39,870 nt of DNA from an uncultured Bacteriovoracaceae bacterium. GTDB taxonomy: Bacteria > Bdellovibrionota > Bacteriovoracia > Bacteriovoracales > Bacteriovoracaceae. The number at the start of each line of letters is the position of its first letter. Positions within the stretch are counted from its first letter, which is position 1. Below, in pieces: positions 7,689-17,852 of the stretch. Both the position numbers and the translations under genes were made by a program. Where the stretch lies: the NCBI GenBank assembly GCA_950054155.1, contig CATLOT010000032.1:1-39870 (forward strand), written 5' to 3'. A model generated the notes under the pieces. That model did no database searches. It was given only the letters and a program-made list of their open reading frames with translations, and was not told the DNA's origin.

Positions 7689-8581
7689 AAAGACTTTCCT
7701 TGTCAAAGTTTAGAGAATTCAATCATATTACGCTGGTGAATAGAGAACAATACCTTCAGCAAAAGGCCCAACGCGCGGCTAAAAACGATGACGCAACAAA
7801 TATAAGGGTCTCGTGCCCCATTTGTTGGAGGAAGCAAAGCCTATGCCTTTGCCACCATCTCAAGCCCTTTAGGCCTCGCTGCGAATTGGCTCTTCTTATG
7901 CACCCCAAAGAGGGCAAGAAGCAAAGAATTGGCACAGGCCGCTTAACGAAGGCCGTTCTGGAAAATTCACATCTCTTTATTGATGAAAATATGGATGAAA
8001 ATAGTGGTCTCGCCAACCTCCTTAGTGACCCCACGCGCCATAATGTTCTCCTCTACCCTAGTCGCGATCCGGAATATATAGACGCCCCCACTCTTCCTCA
8101 GTCATGGGAGAGGCCTCTCTTAAAAGAGAAAAAGATTCTGACTTTTCACATTCTTGATGCCACTTGGCCTTGTGCTAAAAAGATGATGAGACTCTCAAAG
8201 CGTTTAAGGTCCATGCCTAAGGTAAGCTTTCAAGGGGAGTACCGCTCCAAATTTGTCATTAAACACCAGCCCCATGAAGCCTGCCTCTCTACCATAGAGA
8301 CGGCCTATGTTTGCTATGAGGGTTTAAAGAAAATGGGTCTTGAAAAAGACCTGAGCGAAGAGCATAGCAATCTCATCGAAATGCTAGAGGCCCTTGTTCA
8401 ATTTCAATTAAATTGTGAAAATGATCCCAATATCCCTAGCTCTCGTGGTCGAAGGCCAAAAGAGAAGAAAGACCTTACTCATTCGCGTGTAAGAGAGAAG
8501 AAAAATCGTCTCTTTTACTGGGACTTACAAAAGAGTGAAGTGGGTCATAGTGAGAAATATCATGAGCAAAAGAAAATATGA
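7667..8581 (+). CDS. tapT: DTW-domain tRNA-uridine aminocarboxypropyltransferase
   Basis: A 304-residue DTW-family enzyme. Members transfer the aminocarboxypropyl group of SAM to uridine in tRNA (acp3U). An N-terminal CPICWRKQSLCLC zinc-ribbon-like cysteine set is followed by LLMHPKEGKKQRIGTGRLT, the name-giving DATW motif (HILDATWPCAKKM) and the HEACLSTIETA segment, all diagnostic. A C-terminal basic tail of about 40 residues is extra. The ATG at 7667 lies inside the 5' end of the divergent protease gene, so the two coding starts overlap by about 22 bases. GTG at 7736 is a possible shorter start but has no clear ribosome site. The symbol follows the E. coli enzyme; TuaA-type naming is possible. 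Confidence 0.85.
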   Translation: MVKPKKSQRLSLSKFREFNHITLVNREQYLQQKAQRAAKNDDATNIRVSCPICWRKQSLCLCHHLKPFRPRCELALLMHPKEGKKQRIGTGRLTKAVLENSHLFIDENMDENSGLANLLSDPTRHNVLLYPSRDPEYIDAPTLPQSWERPLLKEKKILTFHILDATWPCAKKMMRLSKRLRSMPKVSFQGEYRSKFVIKHQPHEACLSTIETAYVCYEGLKKMGLEKDLSEEHSNLIEMLEALVQFQLNCENDPNIPSSRGRRPKEKKDLTHSRVREKKNRLFYWDLQKSEVGHSEKYHEQKKI

Positions 8582-9926
8582 TTACGATCTGATTGTTATT
8601 GGTGGTGGTTCAGGTGGCGTAAGAAGTGCGCGCTGGGCAGCAGCTCTTGGCGCAAAAGTCGCCATATGCGAAGAGGAACGCTTTGGGGGCACTTGTGTCC
8701 TTCGCGGCTGCGTTCCCAAGAAAATGATGGTCTACGGCTCTCACTTCGCTGACGACGTCATCACCTCACGTGACTATGGTTGGGATATAGAAATCAAGTC
8801 TCATAACTGGCAAGAATTTCAAGAAAAGCGTGAAAAAGAGCTATCCCGCCTTAGCGGACTCTATGAAAAAATGCTCTCGAGTAAAGATGTAACCCTTCTG
8901 AGAGGCAAAGGTAGCTTTGAGGATCAACACACGGTAAGAGTTGGCGATCAGTTAGTGACAAGTGAAAACATTATTATCGCCGTTGGTGGTAGACCATGGA
9001 ATCCTGATTTTGAAGGCACGGAGCACACAATTAATAGTAATCAATTCTTTGATCTAAAAAAGAGACCCCAAAGGGTCGTCATCAATGGTGGCGGCTTTAT
9101 TGGTGTTGAATTTGCCTGTCTCTTAAAGAACTTCTCAAGTGAGGTTCACATCATTATAAGAAAGGATACGATCCTTAGAGGCTTTGATAGCGAATGCGCC
9201 GCTTATCTTCAGGAACAAATGAAATCAAAAGGCATTCACTTTCACACCTCTCAAAATATCAAGGAAGTGAAAAAGAATGCAGATGGTAGCCAGCTTGTGA
9301 TCACAGAATCCCAATCCATTGAAACAGATGCCGTCATTATGGCCACCGGTCGTGAGCCCTACACAGAAGGGTTGAATCTCAAGGCCGTTGGTATTGAAAC
9401 AATGAAAAGTGGGGCTATTACTGTCAACGAATACTCACAAACAAATATTGAGAATATCTTTGCCGTTGGAGACGTCACAAACCGCATGAACCTTACTCCT
9501 GTGGCCCTTCAAGAGGGAATGCAAGTCGCTGAAAATCTCTATGGTGCAAGAAATGACTGGGCCATGACTTACGATAATATTCCCTCTGCCGTTTTTTCTC
9601 AGCCCCCGCTTTCAACGGTCGGCTTAACAGAAGAAGAGGCCAATCAACAGGGTCTAAACTTTGAAATCTACTCCTCTGAATTTAGACCCCTCAAATACAC
9701 TCTTGGTGAGCGGCAAAAGAGAAGCCTTATGAAAATGATTGTTGAAAAAGACAGTCGAAAGGTTTTAGGCCTTCATATGGTTGGCGATGATAGTGCAGAA
9801 ATTATTCAAGGTTTTGCCGTCGCCCTTAAGGCAGGGGCGACTAAAGAAGTCTTTGATCAGACGATTGGTGTCCATCCTACAAGTGCTGAGGAATTTGTTA
9901 CAATGCGGGAGCCTCGCTTACGCTAA
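8562..9926 (+). CDS. gor: Glutathione reductase (NADPH)
   Basis: FAD-dependent pyridine nucleotide-disulfide oxidoreductase of about 454 residues that keeps glutathione reduced. The N-terminal FAD motif is IVIGGGSGGVRSAR. The redox pair is Cys45/Cys50 in GGTCVLRGCVPKK. The NAD(P) motif is INGGGFIGVE, followed by IIRKDTILRGFD, whose arginines mark NADPH preference. The second FAD motif is NIFAVGDV, and the C-terminal HPTSAEEF carries the catalytic His-Pro. ATG 8562 is preferred; in-frame GTGs at 8535 and 8550 would add nine or four residues. It overlaps the tapT end by about 20 bases and is likely cotranscribed. The 3' end overlaps the convergent gene by 29 bases. Confidence 0.92.
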   Translation: MSKRKYDYDLIVIGGGSGGVRSARWAAALGAKVAICEEERFGGTCVLRGCVPKKMMVYGSHFADDVITSRDYGWDIEIKSHNWQEFQEKREKELSRLSGLYEKMLSSKDVTLLRGKGSFEDQHTVRVGDQLVTSENIIIAVGGRPWNPDFEGTEHTINSNQFFDLKKRPQRVVINGGGFIGVEFACLLKNFSSEVHIIIRKDTILRGFDSECAAYLQEQMKSKGIHFHTSQNIKEVKKNADGSQLVITESQSIETDAVIMATGREPYTEGLNLKAVGIETMKSGAITVNEYSQTNIENIFAVGDVTNRMNLTPVALQEGMQVAENLYGARNDWAMTYDNIPSAVFSQPPLSTVGLTEEEANQQGLNFEIYSSEFRPLKYTLGERQKRSLMKMIVEKDSRKVLGLHMVGDDSAEIIQGFAVALKAGATKEVFDQTIGVHPTSAEEFVTMREPRLR

Positions 9927-10701
9927 CAAACTCTCCCACAATTGATTGCAAGTTATCCAGATTATAGGCCATTCCCCGTAAGATATTACAAGAGAAGGTA
10001 AAGGGACTGTAGGTTGCAGTTTCTCCTCTCTTCTTACCTGCAGCAAAATCGACAAAAGAATAAGAGAATGTCGTGAAGTAAGAATTATTCTCCTGTTTTT
10101 GAAAACTCAGAGGTTTAAATTTTTCACCTGGATAGATCTTTGTGTCTCTTTTTTCTTTGAGCTGAACACGAAGGGAGCACCAAGGCAGCTTTCTCTCCAT
10201 ATCGTTACTATTAATATAGATATTCCCATTTTGAAAAAAGAGCGTCCTCATTAACTGAGTTTCCTCTGACTGCGTCGCTCTAAAACTAAGCTCCTTTAGA
10301 ATATTAAAAACTATTCGCTCTTCAAAATTTTCAATCTTTGATTTTGAAGTAAGCTTTTCTTGCTTGAGTTTCTCTTGAACCACACAGGTAAGGTCAATAT
10401 TTGGCTTTAAATTAAAGCGTATTGTTTGCTGGCCTAGGGCAAATTGAATGGAGAGCGGACTCACAAAAATTCCACCGCGAATTTTCATCATCAAAAAGGA
10501 TTCTTTATGCCACAAAAGAAGATCATGCCCTGCTAACTTTAAACTCTTTCCCACATCCTTAAGAGAGTCATAGGTGAAATTCTTTTGCTCACTCTTGGCC
10601 TTAAAGACGCAGTTATAAAAATGTCCCTCTTCTTTGGCATGAATACCACTTATCAGGAGACTCACGAGGAGTGTTAAATAAAACAGATTGGTTATTTTCA
10701 T
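9898..10701 (-). CDS. Secreted hypothetical protein
   Basis: The frame opens at 10746, but ATG 10701 gives a regular signal peptide (MKITNLFYLTLLVSLLISG, then IHAKEEG), so that start is preferred. About 267 residues remain. The mature part has few cysteines (YNCVF, LTCVV, WCSLR, FSCNI) that may form two disulfides, and a beta-rich pattern. I recognise no family. It is divergent from cstA with a 67-base gap. Its 3' end overlaps gor by 29 bases in convergent orientation, so no separate terminator is present. Confidence 0.72.
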   Translation of the reverse strand: MKITNLFYLTLLVSLLISGIHAKEEGHFYNCVFKAKSEQKNFTYDSLKDVGKSLKLAGHDLLLWHKESFLMMKIRGGIFVSPLSIQFALGQQTIRFNLKPNIDLTCVVQEKLKQEKLTSKSKIENFEERIVFNILKELSFRATQSEETQLMRTLFFQNGNIYINSNDMERKLPWCSLRVQLKEKRDTKIYPGEKFKPLSFQKQENNSYFTTFSYSFVDFAAGKKRGETATYSPFTFSCNILRGMAYNLDNLQSIVGEFVSVSEAPAL

Positions 10702-10768
10702 AAGAGATCTCTTTTGGTTACAATTAAATATCTTACGAAAGACCATGGTTTAGAACAAGGAGGCATTA

Positions 10769-12442
10769 ATGAATGGTGCAATTATCGCTCTTATTGGCCT
10801 TTGTGCTTTTGCTCTAGCGTATCGCTTCTACGCGGGCTTTCTTAGCCAAAAGATTTTTAATTTAGAAGAGCTCGACCGCCAGGCCATTAAAACTCCCGCT
10901 CATGAATTCAAAGACGGTATAGACTTCGTTCCCACCTCCAAAAATATTCTCCTCGGCCACCACTTTAGCTCTATCGCCGGAGCAGCCCCTATAGTAGGTC
11001 CTGCCGTGGCGGCTATCTGGGGTTGGGTGCCTGCCTTTTTATGGATCATCTTCGGTGTCATTTTCATGGGGGCCTGTCATGACTTTGGGGCCCTGGTGAT
11101 ATCGATGCACCACCGTGGAAGCTCAATGGCCATGGTTGCCCAAGATCTCTTAGGTCCAAGAGTGCGCAACCTTTTGCTTCTCGTGATCTTCTTTCTTGTT
11201 TGGATGGTGATAGCCGTCTTTGCTCTCGTCATCGCAAACCTCTTTGTGAGTTACCCCTCAGCAGTGCTTCCCGTAAACTTTGAAATTATTGTCGCCCTTA
11301 TAATGGGGCTCTTCTTTAATAAGGCAGGGCGAAGCCTTAAGCTGCCAAGTATCCTCGCCCAAATCACCCTCTTTATCATGATCTATCTCGGAACCCTCTT
11401 TCCGATCAGCCTCAATCCCCTCTTCGGCCAAAATGCTTTAATGGCGTGGATGATCTTTCTTCTCATCTATAGTTTCTTTGCTTCCGTCATGCCGGTGTGG
11501 CTTCTTTTACAACCAAGAGACTATATTAACGGCCACCAACTCTTTGTCGGCCTTTTTCTTATGATCGGTGGGCTCTTCATTGTCAGACCCGAAGTTGTGG
11601 CCCCTGCTCTCAACCCTAACCCAGAAGGAGCGCCCCCACTCTTTCCCTTCCTCTATATCACTATCGCCTGTGGTGCTATTAGTGGATTCCATGGTCTCGT
11701 CAGCGGTGGCACCAGTTCAAAACAAGTGTCCTCCTGGCAAGAGGCAAAACCCGTAGCCTATGGGGCTATGCTTGGAGAGGGCTTGCTTGCCCTCTTGGCC
11801 ACCCTTGCTGTCACGGCAGGCTTTGATTCACCTGGTGCCTGGCACTCTCACTACGCCAATTGGAATCAAGCGAACGGTCTTGCCGCCAAAATAAATGCCT
11901 TTGTGAACGGTTCTGCTCAATTCATTAATGGCTGGGGAATAAGTGTTGAAATAGGTCAAACGATAATGGCCGTTCTCATTATTAGTTTCGCAGCAACGAG
12001 CCTTGATACAGCTTGTCGGATTCAGCGTTACATCATCGCAGAAGTGGGAGAAGGATTAAATATCCCAACCCTTAAAAATAAGTATATCTCTAGCTTTATT
12101 GCCGTCATCAGTGCTTTTTTCTTAATGATTTCAAGTGAAGGGGGAAAAGGTGGTCTTATTATCTGGCCTCTCTTTGGTGCAACAAATCAGATGCTCGCAG
12201 TCCTCACCCTTCTTCTGATTTGTGCGTTCTTGATCAAAAAGAAACGCTCGGCAAAGAACTTTCTCATTCCCACTCTTTTTCTCATGGTCATCACCATTGG
12301 TGGCCTCTTTCTGAATATCAAACTCTTTTACCAAAGTGACAATCTCCCCCTCATGGGTCTTGCAATCCTCCTCTTACTCGCCCAAATCTGGACAACAATT
12401 GAAGCTTTCCTCTTTATCAAAAAGGCCAATTCTCATGCCTAA
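10769..12442 (+). CDS. cstA: Carbon starvation protein A family transporter (pyruvate/peptide)
   Basis: A polytopic inner-membrane protein of 557 residues. It shows the family hallmarks FVPTSKNILLGHHFSSIAGAAPIVGPAVAAIWGW (near 52-86), ACHDFGALVISMHHRG, and late GLVSGGTSSKQ and FAATSLDTACRIQRYI segments. CstA and its relatives (BtsT) import pyruvate and possibly peptides by proton symport. At 557 residues it belongs to the short form, lacking the C-terminal extension of the roughly 700-residue E. coli proteins. A strong AAGGAGG precedes the ATG. It heads a tight four-gene run; its stop lies eight bases inside dacB. No cognate two-component system is adjacent. Confidence 0.93.
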   Translation: MNGAIIALIGLCAFALAYRFYAGFLSQKIFNLEELDRQAIKTPAHEFKDGIDFVPTSKNILLGHHFSSIAGAAPIVGPAVAAIWGWVPAFLWIIFGVIFMGACHDFGALVISMHHRGSSMAMVAQDLLGPRVRNLLLLVIFFLVWMVIAVFALVIANLFVSYPSAVLPVNFEIIVALIMGLFFNKAGRSLKLPSILAQITLFIMIYLGTLFPISLNPLFGQNALMAWMIFLLIYSFFASVMPVWLLLQPRDYINGHQLFVGLFLMIGGLFIVRPEVVAPALNPNPEGAPPLFPFLYITIACGAISGFHGLVSGGTSSKQVSSWQEAKPVAYGAMLGEGLLALLATLAVTAGFDSPGAWHSHYANWNQANGLAAKINAFVNGSAQFINGWGISVEIGQTIMAVLIISFAATSLDTACRIQRYIIAEVGEGLNIPTLKNKYISSFIAVISAFFLMISSEGGKGGLIIWPLFGATNQMLAVLTLLLICAFLIKKKRSAKNFLIPTLFLMVITIGGLFLNIKLFYQSDNLPLMGLAILLLLAQIWTTIEAFLFIKKANSHA

Positions 12443-13925
12443 GACATTACTAGCCCTCTGGCTCTCTCTTTTTACGATTACTCTGCATGCGCAGGCTGAG
12501 CTAAAAGGTCTCACCGATCCCGCTGTCGATAAAACATTAAAAAACTTTGGTCTAAAAAAAGAAAACCTCTTTTACAGCTTCATCCCCATCGGAAAAAAAG
12601 AAACCTTAAAAGAAAGTGCCCATGAAGAGAACCACCAAAGCCTCTCTTCTTTTGTTCCGGCCAGCTTAACAAAGATCTTTACCGCACTTTACGCTCTCAA
12701 GAAATTAGGCCCCGACTTTCGCTTTGAAACTCAGGTCCTCATAAAGGGGAAAATAGAGCAAGGAATTCTTAAAGGGGACCTTATCTTAAAAGGCGGCGGT
12801 GACCCAAGCCTTACAATGGCCCGATTAATGGATATGGTCTTAGAAGTCAGAAAACTTGGGATCACAAAAGTAGAGGGTTCCCTGATCTATGACGACTCTC
12901 TTTTTAAACCAAAGAGAATGCTTAGTGAATTTGGAGCTGGGGATCAATCTTATAATCCTGGTATGAGTGCTCTTAATTTAGAGTTTAACCGCATCACTCT
13001 TTTTAGAAAGTCAAAGGACAACTACGTCGCTATCCCACCCCTTCCTCATCAAAGGATCACCACCACTCAAGTTCCTTTTAATATCAATCAGCGCTTTCAT
13101 TCTTCTAATGAAGACAACAACCAAGAAGTTTGGCAGCTCAATAAGAAAATTCGTTACCGCCAAAAAGAAGACATTCCTGTGCGTGAAGTCAGCAAAAATA
13201 CGGCCGAAAGCTTTCGTTACCTCCTCTCCTTATGGAATATTGAAACCCCTACTTCAAGAAATGGCTTCACCCCAAAAGAGTCTAAGATTGTGGCCATTAA
13301 TCATTCCATCAACCTTGTAAATCTCCTTGCCCTAACACTTGAGTATTCTAATAATCTCTATGCCGAGCAAATTCTCCTTAGTTCAAGTGGCAAAAGCACC
13401 TTATCTCAAGCAGCGAAGGACTTAAGCCAATGGCTTAAAGAGTCCACCCCCAGCTGTGACCTCCCTCTAAAGAACGGCTCAGGCCTGACGACCGAACACC
13501 TTATTACAGCCCGCTGCTTAAGCGAATTCCTTAGCACGCACGCCTTTTCAACTTCTGATCACCCTGCCTCTCGGGGTTTTATGAGTCTCCTCTCCATTAA
13601 TGGAATTAGTGGCTGGATGAAAAATCGACTTGATAAACCGACAACAGGATTAAAAGTATGGGCAAAAACAGGAAATTTGGATTATATAAGCAATGTCGCA
13701 GGCGTCCTCTTTGCCGACAGTGGTCAAGCTTATGCCTTTACCATGGCGCTTAATGACAAGGAAAAGCGTGGGATCATTGATGACGCCCACGGAAAGAAAC
13801 CCAAAGAACTTCCAATGGCCAAAAGAATCCAGATAGATAAGACCCAAAAGGGCGCCACAAGATGGACCCGAAAGGCCAAAGAGGCCACGGACAAACTTCT
13901 TGAACATTTTATTCAAACTCTTTAG
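12435..13925 (+). CDS. dacB: D-alanyl-D-alanine carboxypeptidase/endopeptidase (PBP4)
   Basis: Peptidase family S13 penicillin-binding protein, 496 residues from ATG 12435 (the upstream open frame lies inside cstA). A signal peptide spans residues 1-20 (LLALWLSLFTITLHAQA). Active-site motifs are S77-x-x-K80 (ASLTK), S305-N-N (YSNNLYAEQ) and K411-T-G (WAKTGN). The large insertion between the first two motifs, with LKGDLILKGGGDPSL and YDDSLF, is typical of class C low-mass PBPs. It trims or cleaves peptidoglycan cross-links in the periplasm. Bdellovibrio uses DacB homologues to reshape prey walls; whether this copy acts so is unknown. It overlaps cstA by eight bases and precedes metG by nine. 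Confidence 0.92.
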   Translation: MPKTLLALWLSLFTITLHAQAELKGLTDPAVDKTLKNFGLKKENLFYSFIPIGKKETLKESAHEENHQSLSSFVPASLTKIFTALYALKKLGPDFRFETQVLIKGKIEQGILKGDLILKGGGDPSLTMARLMDMVLEVRKLGITKVEGSLIYDDSLFKPKRMLSEFGAGDQSYNPGMSALNLEFNRITLFRKSKDNYVAIPPLPHQRITTTQVPFNINQRFHSSNEDNNQEVWQLNKKIRYRQKEDIPVREVSKNTAESFRYLLSLWNIETPTSRNGFTPKESKIVAINHSINLVNLLALTLEYSNNLYAEQILLSSSGKSTLSQAAKDLSQWLKESTPSCDLPLKNGSGLTTEHLITARCLSEFLSTHAFSTSDHPASRGFMSLLSINGISGWMKNRLDKPTTGLKVWAKTGNLDYISNVAGVLFADSGQAYAFTMALNDKEKRGIIDDAHGKKPKELPMAKRIQIDKTQKGATRWTRKAKEATDKLLEHFIQTL

Positions 13926-13934
13926 GATAACGAC

Positions 13935-15896
13935 ATGAATCAAGATCCCGCAATCAAAGCTATAAAAGAAAAAATTGACCTCACTCTCTCTCGTATGGAC
14001 ATCCCTAAAACGGCCGTCGTCACAGCGGGCATGCCCTATGCCAATGGCCCTCTTCATATTGGTCATCTCGCCGGGGCTCATGTCCCTGCTGATATTTATG
14101 CGCGCTTTATGAGAATGCTTATCGGTAAAGAAAATGTTCTCTTTGTTTGTGGCACTGATGATCATGGATCGACTTCAGAGGTGGCAGCTAAAGCCCGAGG
14201 TCTTCAGACAAGTGAGTTCATTAACTCCATCCACGAAATGCAGTCACAAACCATGAAAAACTTTGGCATCAGTCTTGATGTTTACACGGGCACGAGCCGT
14301 GAAGAAAACTATGAAGATCACAAGAATCTCTGCCAAGAGTTCTTAAGAGACCTTTATAAGAATAAACGCCTCAATAAAAAAACCTCTAAGCAGTGGTACG
14401 ACTCAGAACTAGAGATGTTCTTACCGGATCGCTACGTCACAGGGAATTGTCCTAATCCCAACTGTGAAAACACCAAAGCCTATTCTGAAGAATGTGATGT
14501 CTGTGGCAAACAATATGAGGCCAGTGAACTCATCGATCCAAAAAGTAGTGTCAGCAATGCGACCCCCGTTCTTAAGGATACTGATCATTGGTACCTCGAT
14601 ATGTGGAGTGCCTCCAATGAACTTAAAGAGTGGCTCGATGGAAAGAAGCGAAGCTGGCGCAAAAATATCATATCCGAAGTCGACACCACCGTTATGCCAA
14701 CCCTCGCTTTTACTAATAAGAGTGAACCTGCTTTTAAAAAAATCAAAGAAAACCTTCCCAAGCACAAGAGTCGCTACGCACCTGGACGAATGGTTGCCGT
14801 TGCTTTTGATACTTTAGAAGACCTTGAAGTTGGCAAAAAACAACTTGAAGAAAAAGGTATCGAATGTCAGCTTCTCGATGGATGGGCCCACCGCTCAATC
14901 ACGAGAGATGTAAATTGGGGCATTCCTGTTCCAGAGGAAATTGACCCTGCCATGAAGGGAAAAACCCTCTATGTATGGCCTGAATCTCTCATTGCTCCCA
15001 TTAGCTTTAGCCGTGTTGCTCTAAAGAAGAAGGGTAAAGAGGGAGCGGAACTTGAAAGTGAAATTGAACGCTTTTGGAAGAATTCTGACGGAAAGATTTA
15101 TCAATTCCTAGGCCAAGACAATATTTTCTTCTACGTTCTCATGCAAGGAGCGATGTGGTTAGGAACCCAAAAAGAAACCTCACGGCTTCCTAAAGATGGC
15201 GAATGGCAAATGACAGATATCTTTGCCAGCTATCACCTCCAAGTCAATGGCGACAAGATGTCTAAATCAAAGGGCAACTTCCTCACTGGCGACCAACTCA
15301 TTGCCTCTCCTGATACAGAAGGTGGCATGGGTTATCATGCTGATCAAATTCGCTATTTTTTAAGCATCCTAAGCCTTCCTGAGAAGAACTCAAATTTTGA
15401 TGAAGAAACCCTCAAACAGAGAAACTCTTTCTTAGCAGGTCCCCTTAATGCGGCCTTTGAAAAGCCCATTAGTGCCTGTCATTCTAAGTTTGGCGGCGTT
15501 GTTCCCGAGGGTAAACTCATAGGAAAAACAGAAAAAGAATCAACAAAGCTTCTTCAAAATTACCTTCGCATGATGCAAAAAGGTGATTCGGCAAAAATTC
15601 TCTTTGCCGTTGAAAACTATGCTCGCATCATCAATGGCCTCTTTAATCAATTCAAGCCACATGATGATCGTCATGATGAAACCGAGAGAAAGGATGCCCT
15701 CTACTCTTGCTTCTATATTTTAAAGAACTTGGTCATCATGCTTCACCCCGTTGCTCCTGATACTATCGATCGCTTGCGCCAGTCCCTTAACCTCCCTGAG
15801 GACATCTACTCTATCAGTGAGTTAGGTGTACCAATGGAAGCGGGACATAAGATCGGTGAAAAACAAGAATTCTTTCCCACCACAAACGAGGAATGA
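13935..15896 (+). CDS. metG: Methionyl-tRNA synthetase
   Basis: Class I synthetase charging both Met tRNAs; 653 residues. HIGH is intact at 41-44 (PLHIGHL) and KMSKS at 441-445 (DKMSKSKGN). A zinc knuckle has Cys172, Cys177, Cys187 and Cys190. Two features are odd. Between the HWYLD segment (218) and [13 protein letters not shown] (321) there are about 55-60 more residues than in the E. coli enzyme, with a [15 protein letters not shown] core. The usual YVWLDAPIGY segment reads [10 protein letters not shown]. The C-terminal Trbp111-like tRNA-binding domain of long MetRS forms is missing. The ung start overlaps its stop by four bases (ATGA). Confidence 0.94.
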   Translation: MNQDPAIKAIKEKIDLTLSRMDIPKTAVVTAGMPYANGPLHIGHLAGAHVPADIYARFMRMLIGKENVLFVCGTDDHGSTSEVAAKARGLQTSEFINSIHEMQSQTMKNFGISLDVYTGTSREENYEDHKNLCQEFLRDLYKNKRLNKKTSKQWYDSELEMFLPDRYVTGNCPNPNCENTKAYSEECDVCGKQYEASELIDPKSSVSNATPVLKDTDHWYLDMWSASNELKEWLDGKKRSWRKNIISEVDTTVMPTLAFTNKSEPAFKKIKENLPKHKSRYAPGRMVAVAFDTLEDLEVGKKQLEEKGIECQLLDGWAHRSITRDVNWGIPVPEEIDPAMKGKTLYVWPESLIAPISFSRVALKKKGKEGAELESEIERFWKNSDGKIYQFLGQDNIFFYVLMQGAMWLGTQKETSRLPKDGEWQMTDIFASYHLQVNGDKMSKSKGNFLTGDQLIASPDTEGGMGYHADQIRYFLSILSLPEKNSNFDEETLKQRNSFLAGPLNAAFEKPISACHSKFGGVVPEGKLIGKTEKESTKLLQNYLRMMQKGDSAKILFAVENYARIINGLFNQFKPHDDRHDETERKDALYSCFYILKNLVIMLHPVAPDTIDRLRQSLNLPEDIYSISELGVPMEAGHKIGEKQEFFPTTNEE

Positions 15897-16555
15897 AGCT
15901 CTCTCAAGTCAAAAATGATTGGGCGCCTCTCTTTAGCGAATTCTTTCAAAGTGAAGAGGGACAAAATCTTGAGCGCTTCATTAGCACCCTTGATGAAGAA
16001 AACACTTACCCCAAGGCTGTTAATATTTTTAAGGCCTTTGAACTATGCCCGCTTAAGAAGACAAAGGTCATTATTCTAGGGCAAGATCCCTATCATGGCC
16101 CTAATCAGGCGCACGGGCTTGCCTTTAGCGTTCCTAGAGAAGAAAAGATCCCCCCATCTCTTAGAAATATCTATAAAGAGCTTCATGAGGATCTTAACCT
16201 TCCCCTAAGGGATACTGGTGATCTCACCCACTGGGCCAAAGAAGGAGTTCTTCTTCTCAATACTGTCCTCACCGTGGAGCCCAGAAAAGCAGGCTCTCAT
16301 CAAAAAAAGGGGTGGGAGCAATTCACAGACTTCATCATAAAGAAAACCTCTGATCATGATTCAGCGAAAGTCTTTATCCTTTGGGGATCACCTGCCCAAA
16401 AGAAAGAGCGAATGATTGATTCTTCAAAGCATTTAATTCTTAAATCGCCCCACCCGAGTCCACTGAGTAGTTACCGTGGTTTCTTCGGATCTCAACCCTT
16501 TAGTAAGACCAATGAGTTTCTTAGTAAAAACGCTCTTAAAGAAATAAAGTGGTGA
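15893..16555 (+). CDS. ung: Uracil-DNA glycosylase (family 1)
   Basis: A 220-residue base-excision repair enzyme removing uracil from DNA. The catalytic water-activating motif GQDPYHG holds Asp65. The mid segment [13 protein letters not shown] and the C-terminal leucine-loop motif [13 protein letters not shown] are canonical. Length is normal. Its ATGA start-stop overlap with metG implies translational coupling. It ends the cstA-dacB-metG-ung run, abutting the convergent lipoprotein gene with no room for a dedicated terminator. Confidence 0.95.
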   Translation: MKLSQVKNDWAPLFSEFFQSEEGQNLERFISTLDEENTYPKAVNIFKAFELCPLKKTKVIILGQDPYHGPNQAHGLAFSVPREEKIPPSLRNIYKELHEDLNLPLRDTGDLTHWAKEGVLLLNTVLTVEPRKAGSHQKKGWEQFTDFIIKKTSDHDSAKVFILWGSPAQKKERMIDSSKHLILKSPHPSPLSSYRGFFGSQPFSKTNEFLSKNALKEIKW

Positions 16556-17851
16556 CTACTGATTGATCATTTTCTCGCGTAGAGGATAATTAATCATGTC
16601 ATAGAAAACAGAGTAGGCCGAAAAGATCAGGGCTGACTTTAAAACGGCCATTTTGGGATTAAGTGGTGCCATACACATTGTCTGATAAATGGATATCGAA
16701 ACGAGGCCATCAAGAAACATAAAGGGCACCCCTATCACGCTATAGTAGGCATAACGGTCGAGGCCATAGGAGCCAAGACTTAACTCTCCCTTCTCCCCTT
16801 CATACATTGAAATGAGCGCGGCTCGAATCAAGTCATCTTGGACATTGGGATCTTCAAGATCAAGTTCTTCATCCGTAAGATCAGTTCTCTCTCTAAGAGT
16901 TCCTAAGGTGGAGGCAAACTTTGCTTTCACAAGATCATAAAAGGACTCACGCTGGAGGGCTTCATTAAGTTTTAAGAGTTCTTCTTGAGCGTCCTTATCT
17001 TTTAAAAGACGCTCAATTTCGGCCTTCGCCGCTTCCTCCCCTTCACCAAAAAGGGCTTCCCAAGTAAAGGCATCCGCCGCCACAAGAGTGTTGTCGGCCA
17101 TATACATTTTTAGCGATTTTCCAAGAAAGCTTCCGGTGGGGTCCTTAAAAATGACACTGGCAAGGAAGGCCCATATTCCGTCGGCTGCCATCTCATAGCC
17201 TAGCTTTCCAAAGAAATCACGGCTTAAGAAGTCTTCATCATCGCTACTGCTATAAGTATAAAAAGCGCCAGAGCTGGTACTTGAAATCCCCATCGTAAAA
17301 AGTGTAAAAGCCTTGCCTCCGGCCTTGTGCTCTTGGGTGATTCCCTTTGTGTGGCAGCCATTAAAGATTTTGCGATAGCGTGATCCCTGGATTCGGCTCA
17401 GACGGGTAATGGCCTCCTCACTTTTTTCGGGGTATTTCTTTTTGAGCTTCTTAGCCGTTTTAATATCATAACTCTTAAACTTCTTCTGACGTTTAACAAA
17501 GGCTAAAGCAAACTTTCCTTTGCTTTCACCTCTTAAGACAGAAGGTAATTCCTCTAACGCTCGTGCCATATCTTTAGAAAAGAGCGTGTTCACAAAAGTA
17601 AGGTATTCATCTTGAACAGAAGGATCATAGCTTTTAGGAAAGCTCTTTTTCATTTCATAATACTTATTTAAAGTGCTTTGATTAAAGCGAGCGTATTTCT
17701 CTTTGAGCTTTTTTTGGTCTTGATAAATTTTTACGGATCTCGCCATGAGGGAAAAACAAGACGAATCCCCCGTGGGTACACTTGAAAGTGAGCGCTTCAA
17801 AGAACTTGAACAACTACAGAGAAGAATAAGAAAAACGAAAAGAAATCTCAT
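16556..17851 (-). CDS. Lipoprotein of unknown function with C-terminal hydrophobic segments
   Basis: A 431-residue protein with an N-terminal lipobox (FLFVFLILLCSC, Cys at 12 or 14), so likely lipid-anchored. The middle is lysine-rich and helical with coiled-coil-like stretches (EEAAKAEIERLLKDKDAQEELLKLNEALQ). The last about 70 residues contain hydrophobic runs (YYSVIGVPFMFLDGLVSI, AVLKSALIFSAYSVFYDMI). A serine-rich stretch (SSTSSGAFYTYSSSDDE) lies mid-protein. No known domain recognised. No ordinary ribosome site precedes the ATG; a perfect 10-bp hairpin ends one base before it. It is downstream of the small secreted gene at 17893 and probably cotranscribed. Confidence 0.72.
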   Translation of the reverse strand: MRFLFVFLILLCSCSSSLKRSLSSVPTGDSSCFSLMARSVKIYQDQKKLKEKYARFNQSTLNKYYEMKKSFPKSYDPSVQDEYLTFVNTLFSKDMARALEELPSVLRGESKGKFALAFVKRQKKFKSYDIKTAKKLKKKYPEKSEEAITRLSRIQGSRYRKIFNGCHTKGITQEHKAGGKAFTLFTMGISSTSSGAFYTYSSSDDEDFLSRDFFGKLGYEMAADGIWAFLASVIFKDPTGSFLGKSLKMYMADNTLVAADAFTWEALFGEGEEAAKAEIERLLKDKDAQEELLKLNEALQRESFYDLVKAKFASTLGTLRERTDLTDEELDLEDPNVQDDLIRAALISMYEGEKGELSLGSYGLDRYAYYSVIGVPFMFLDGLVSISIYQTMCMAPLNPKMAVLKSALIFSAYSVFYDMINYPLREKMINQ

Positions 17852-17852
17852 A

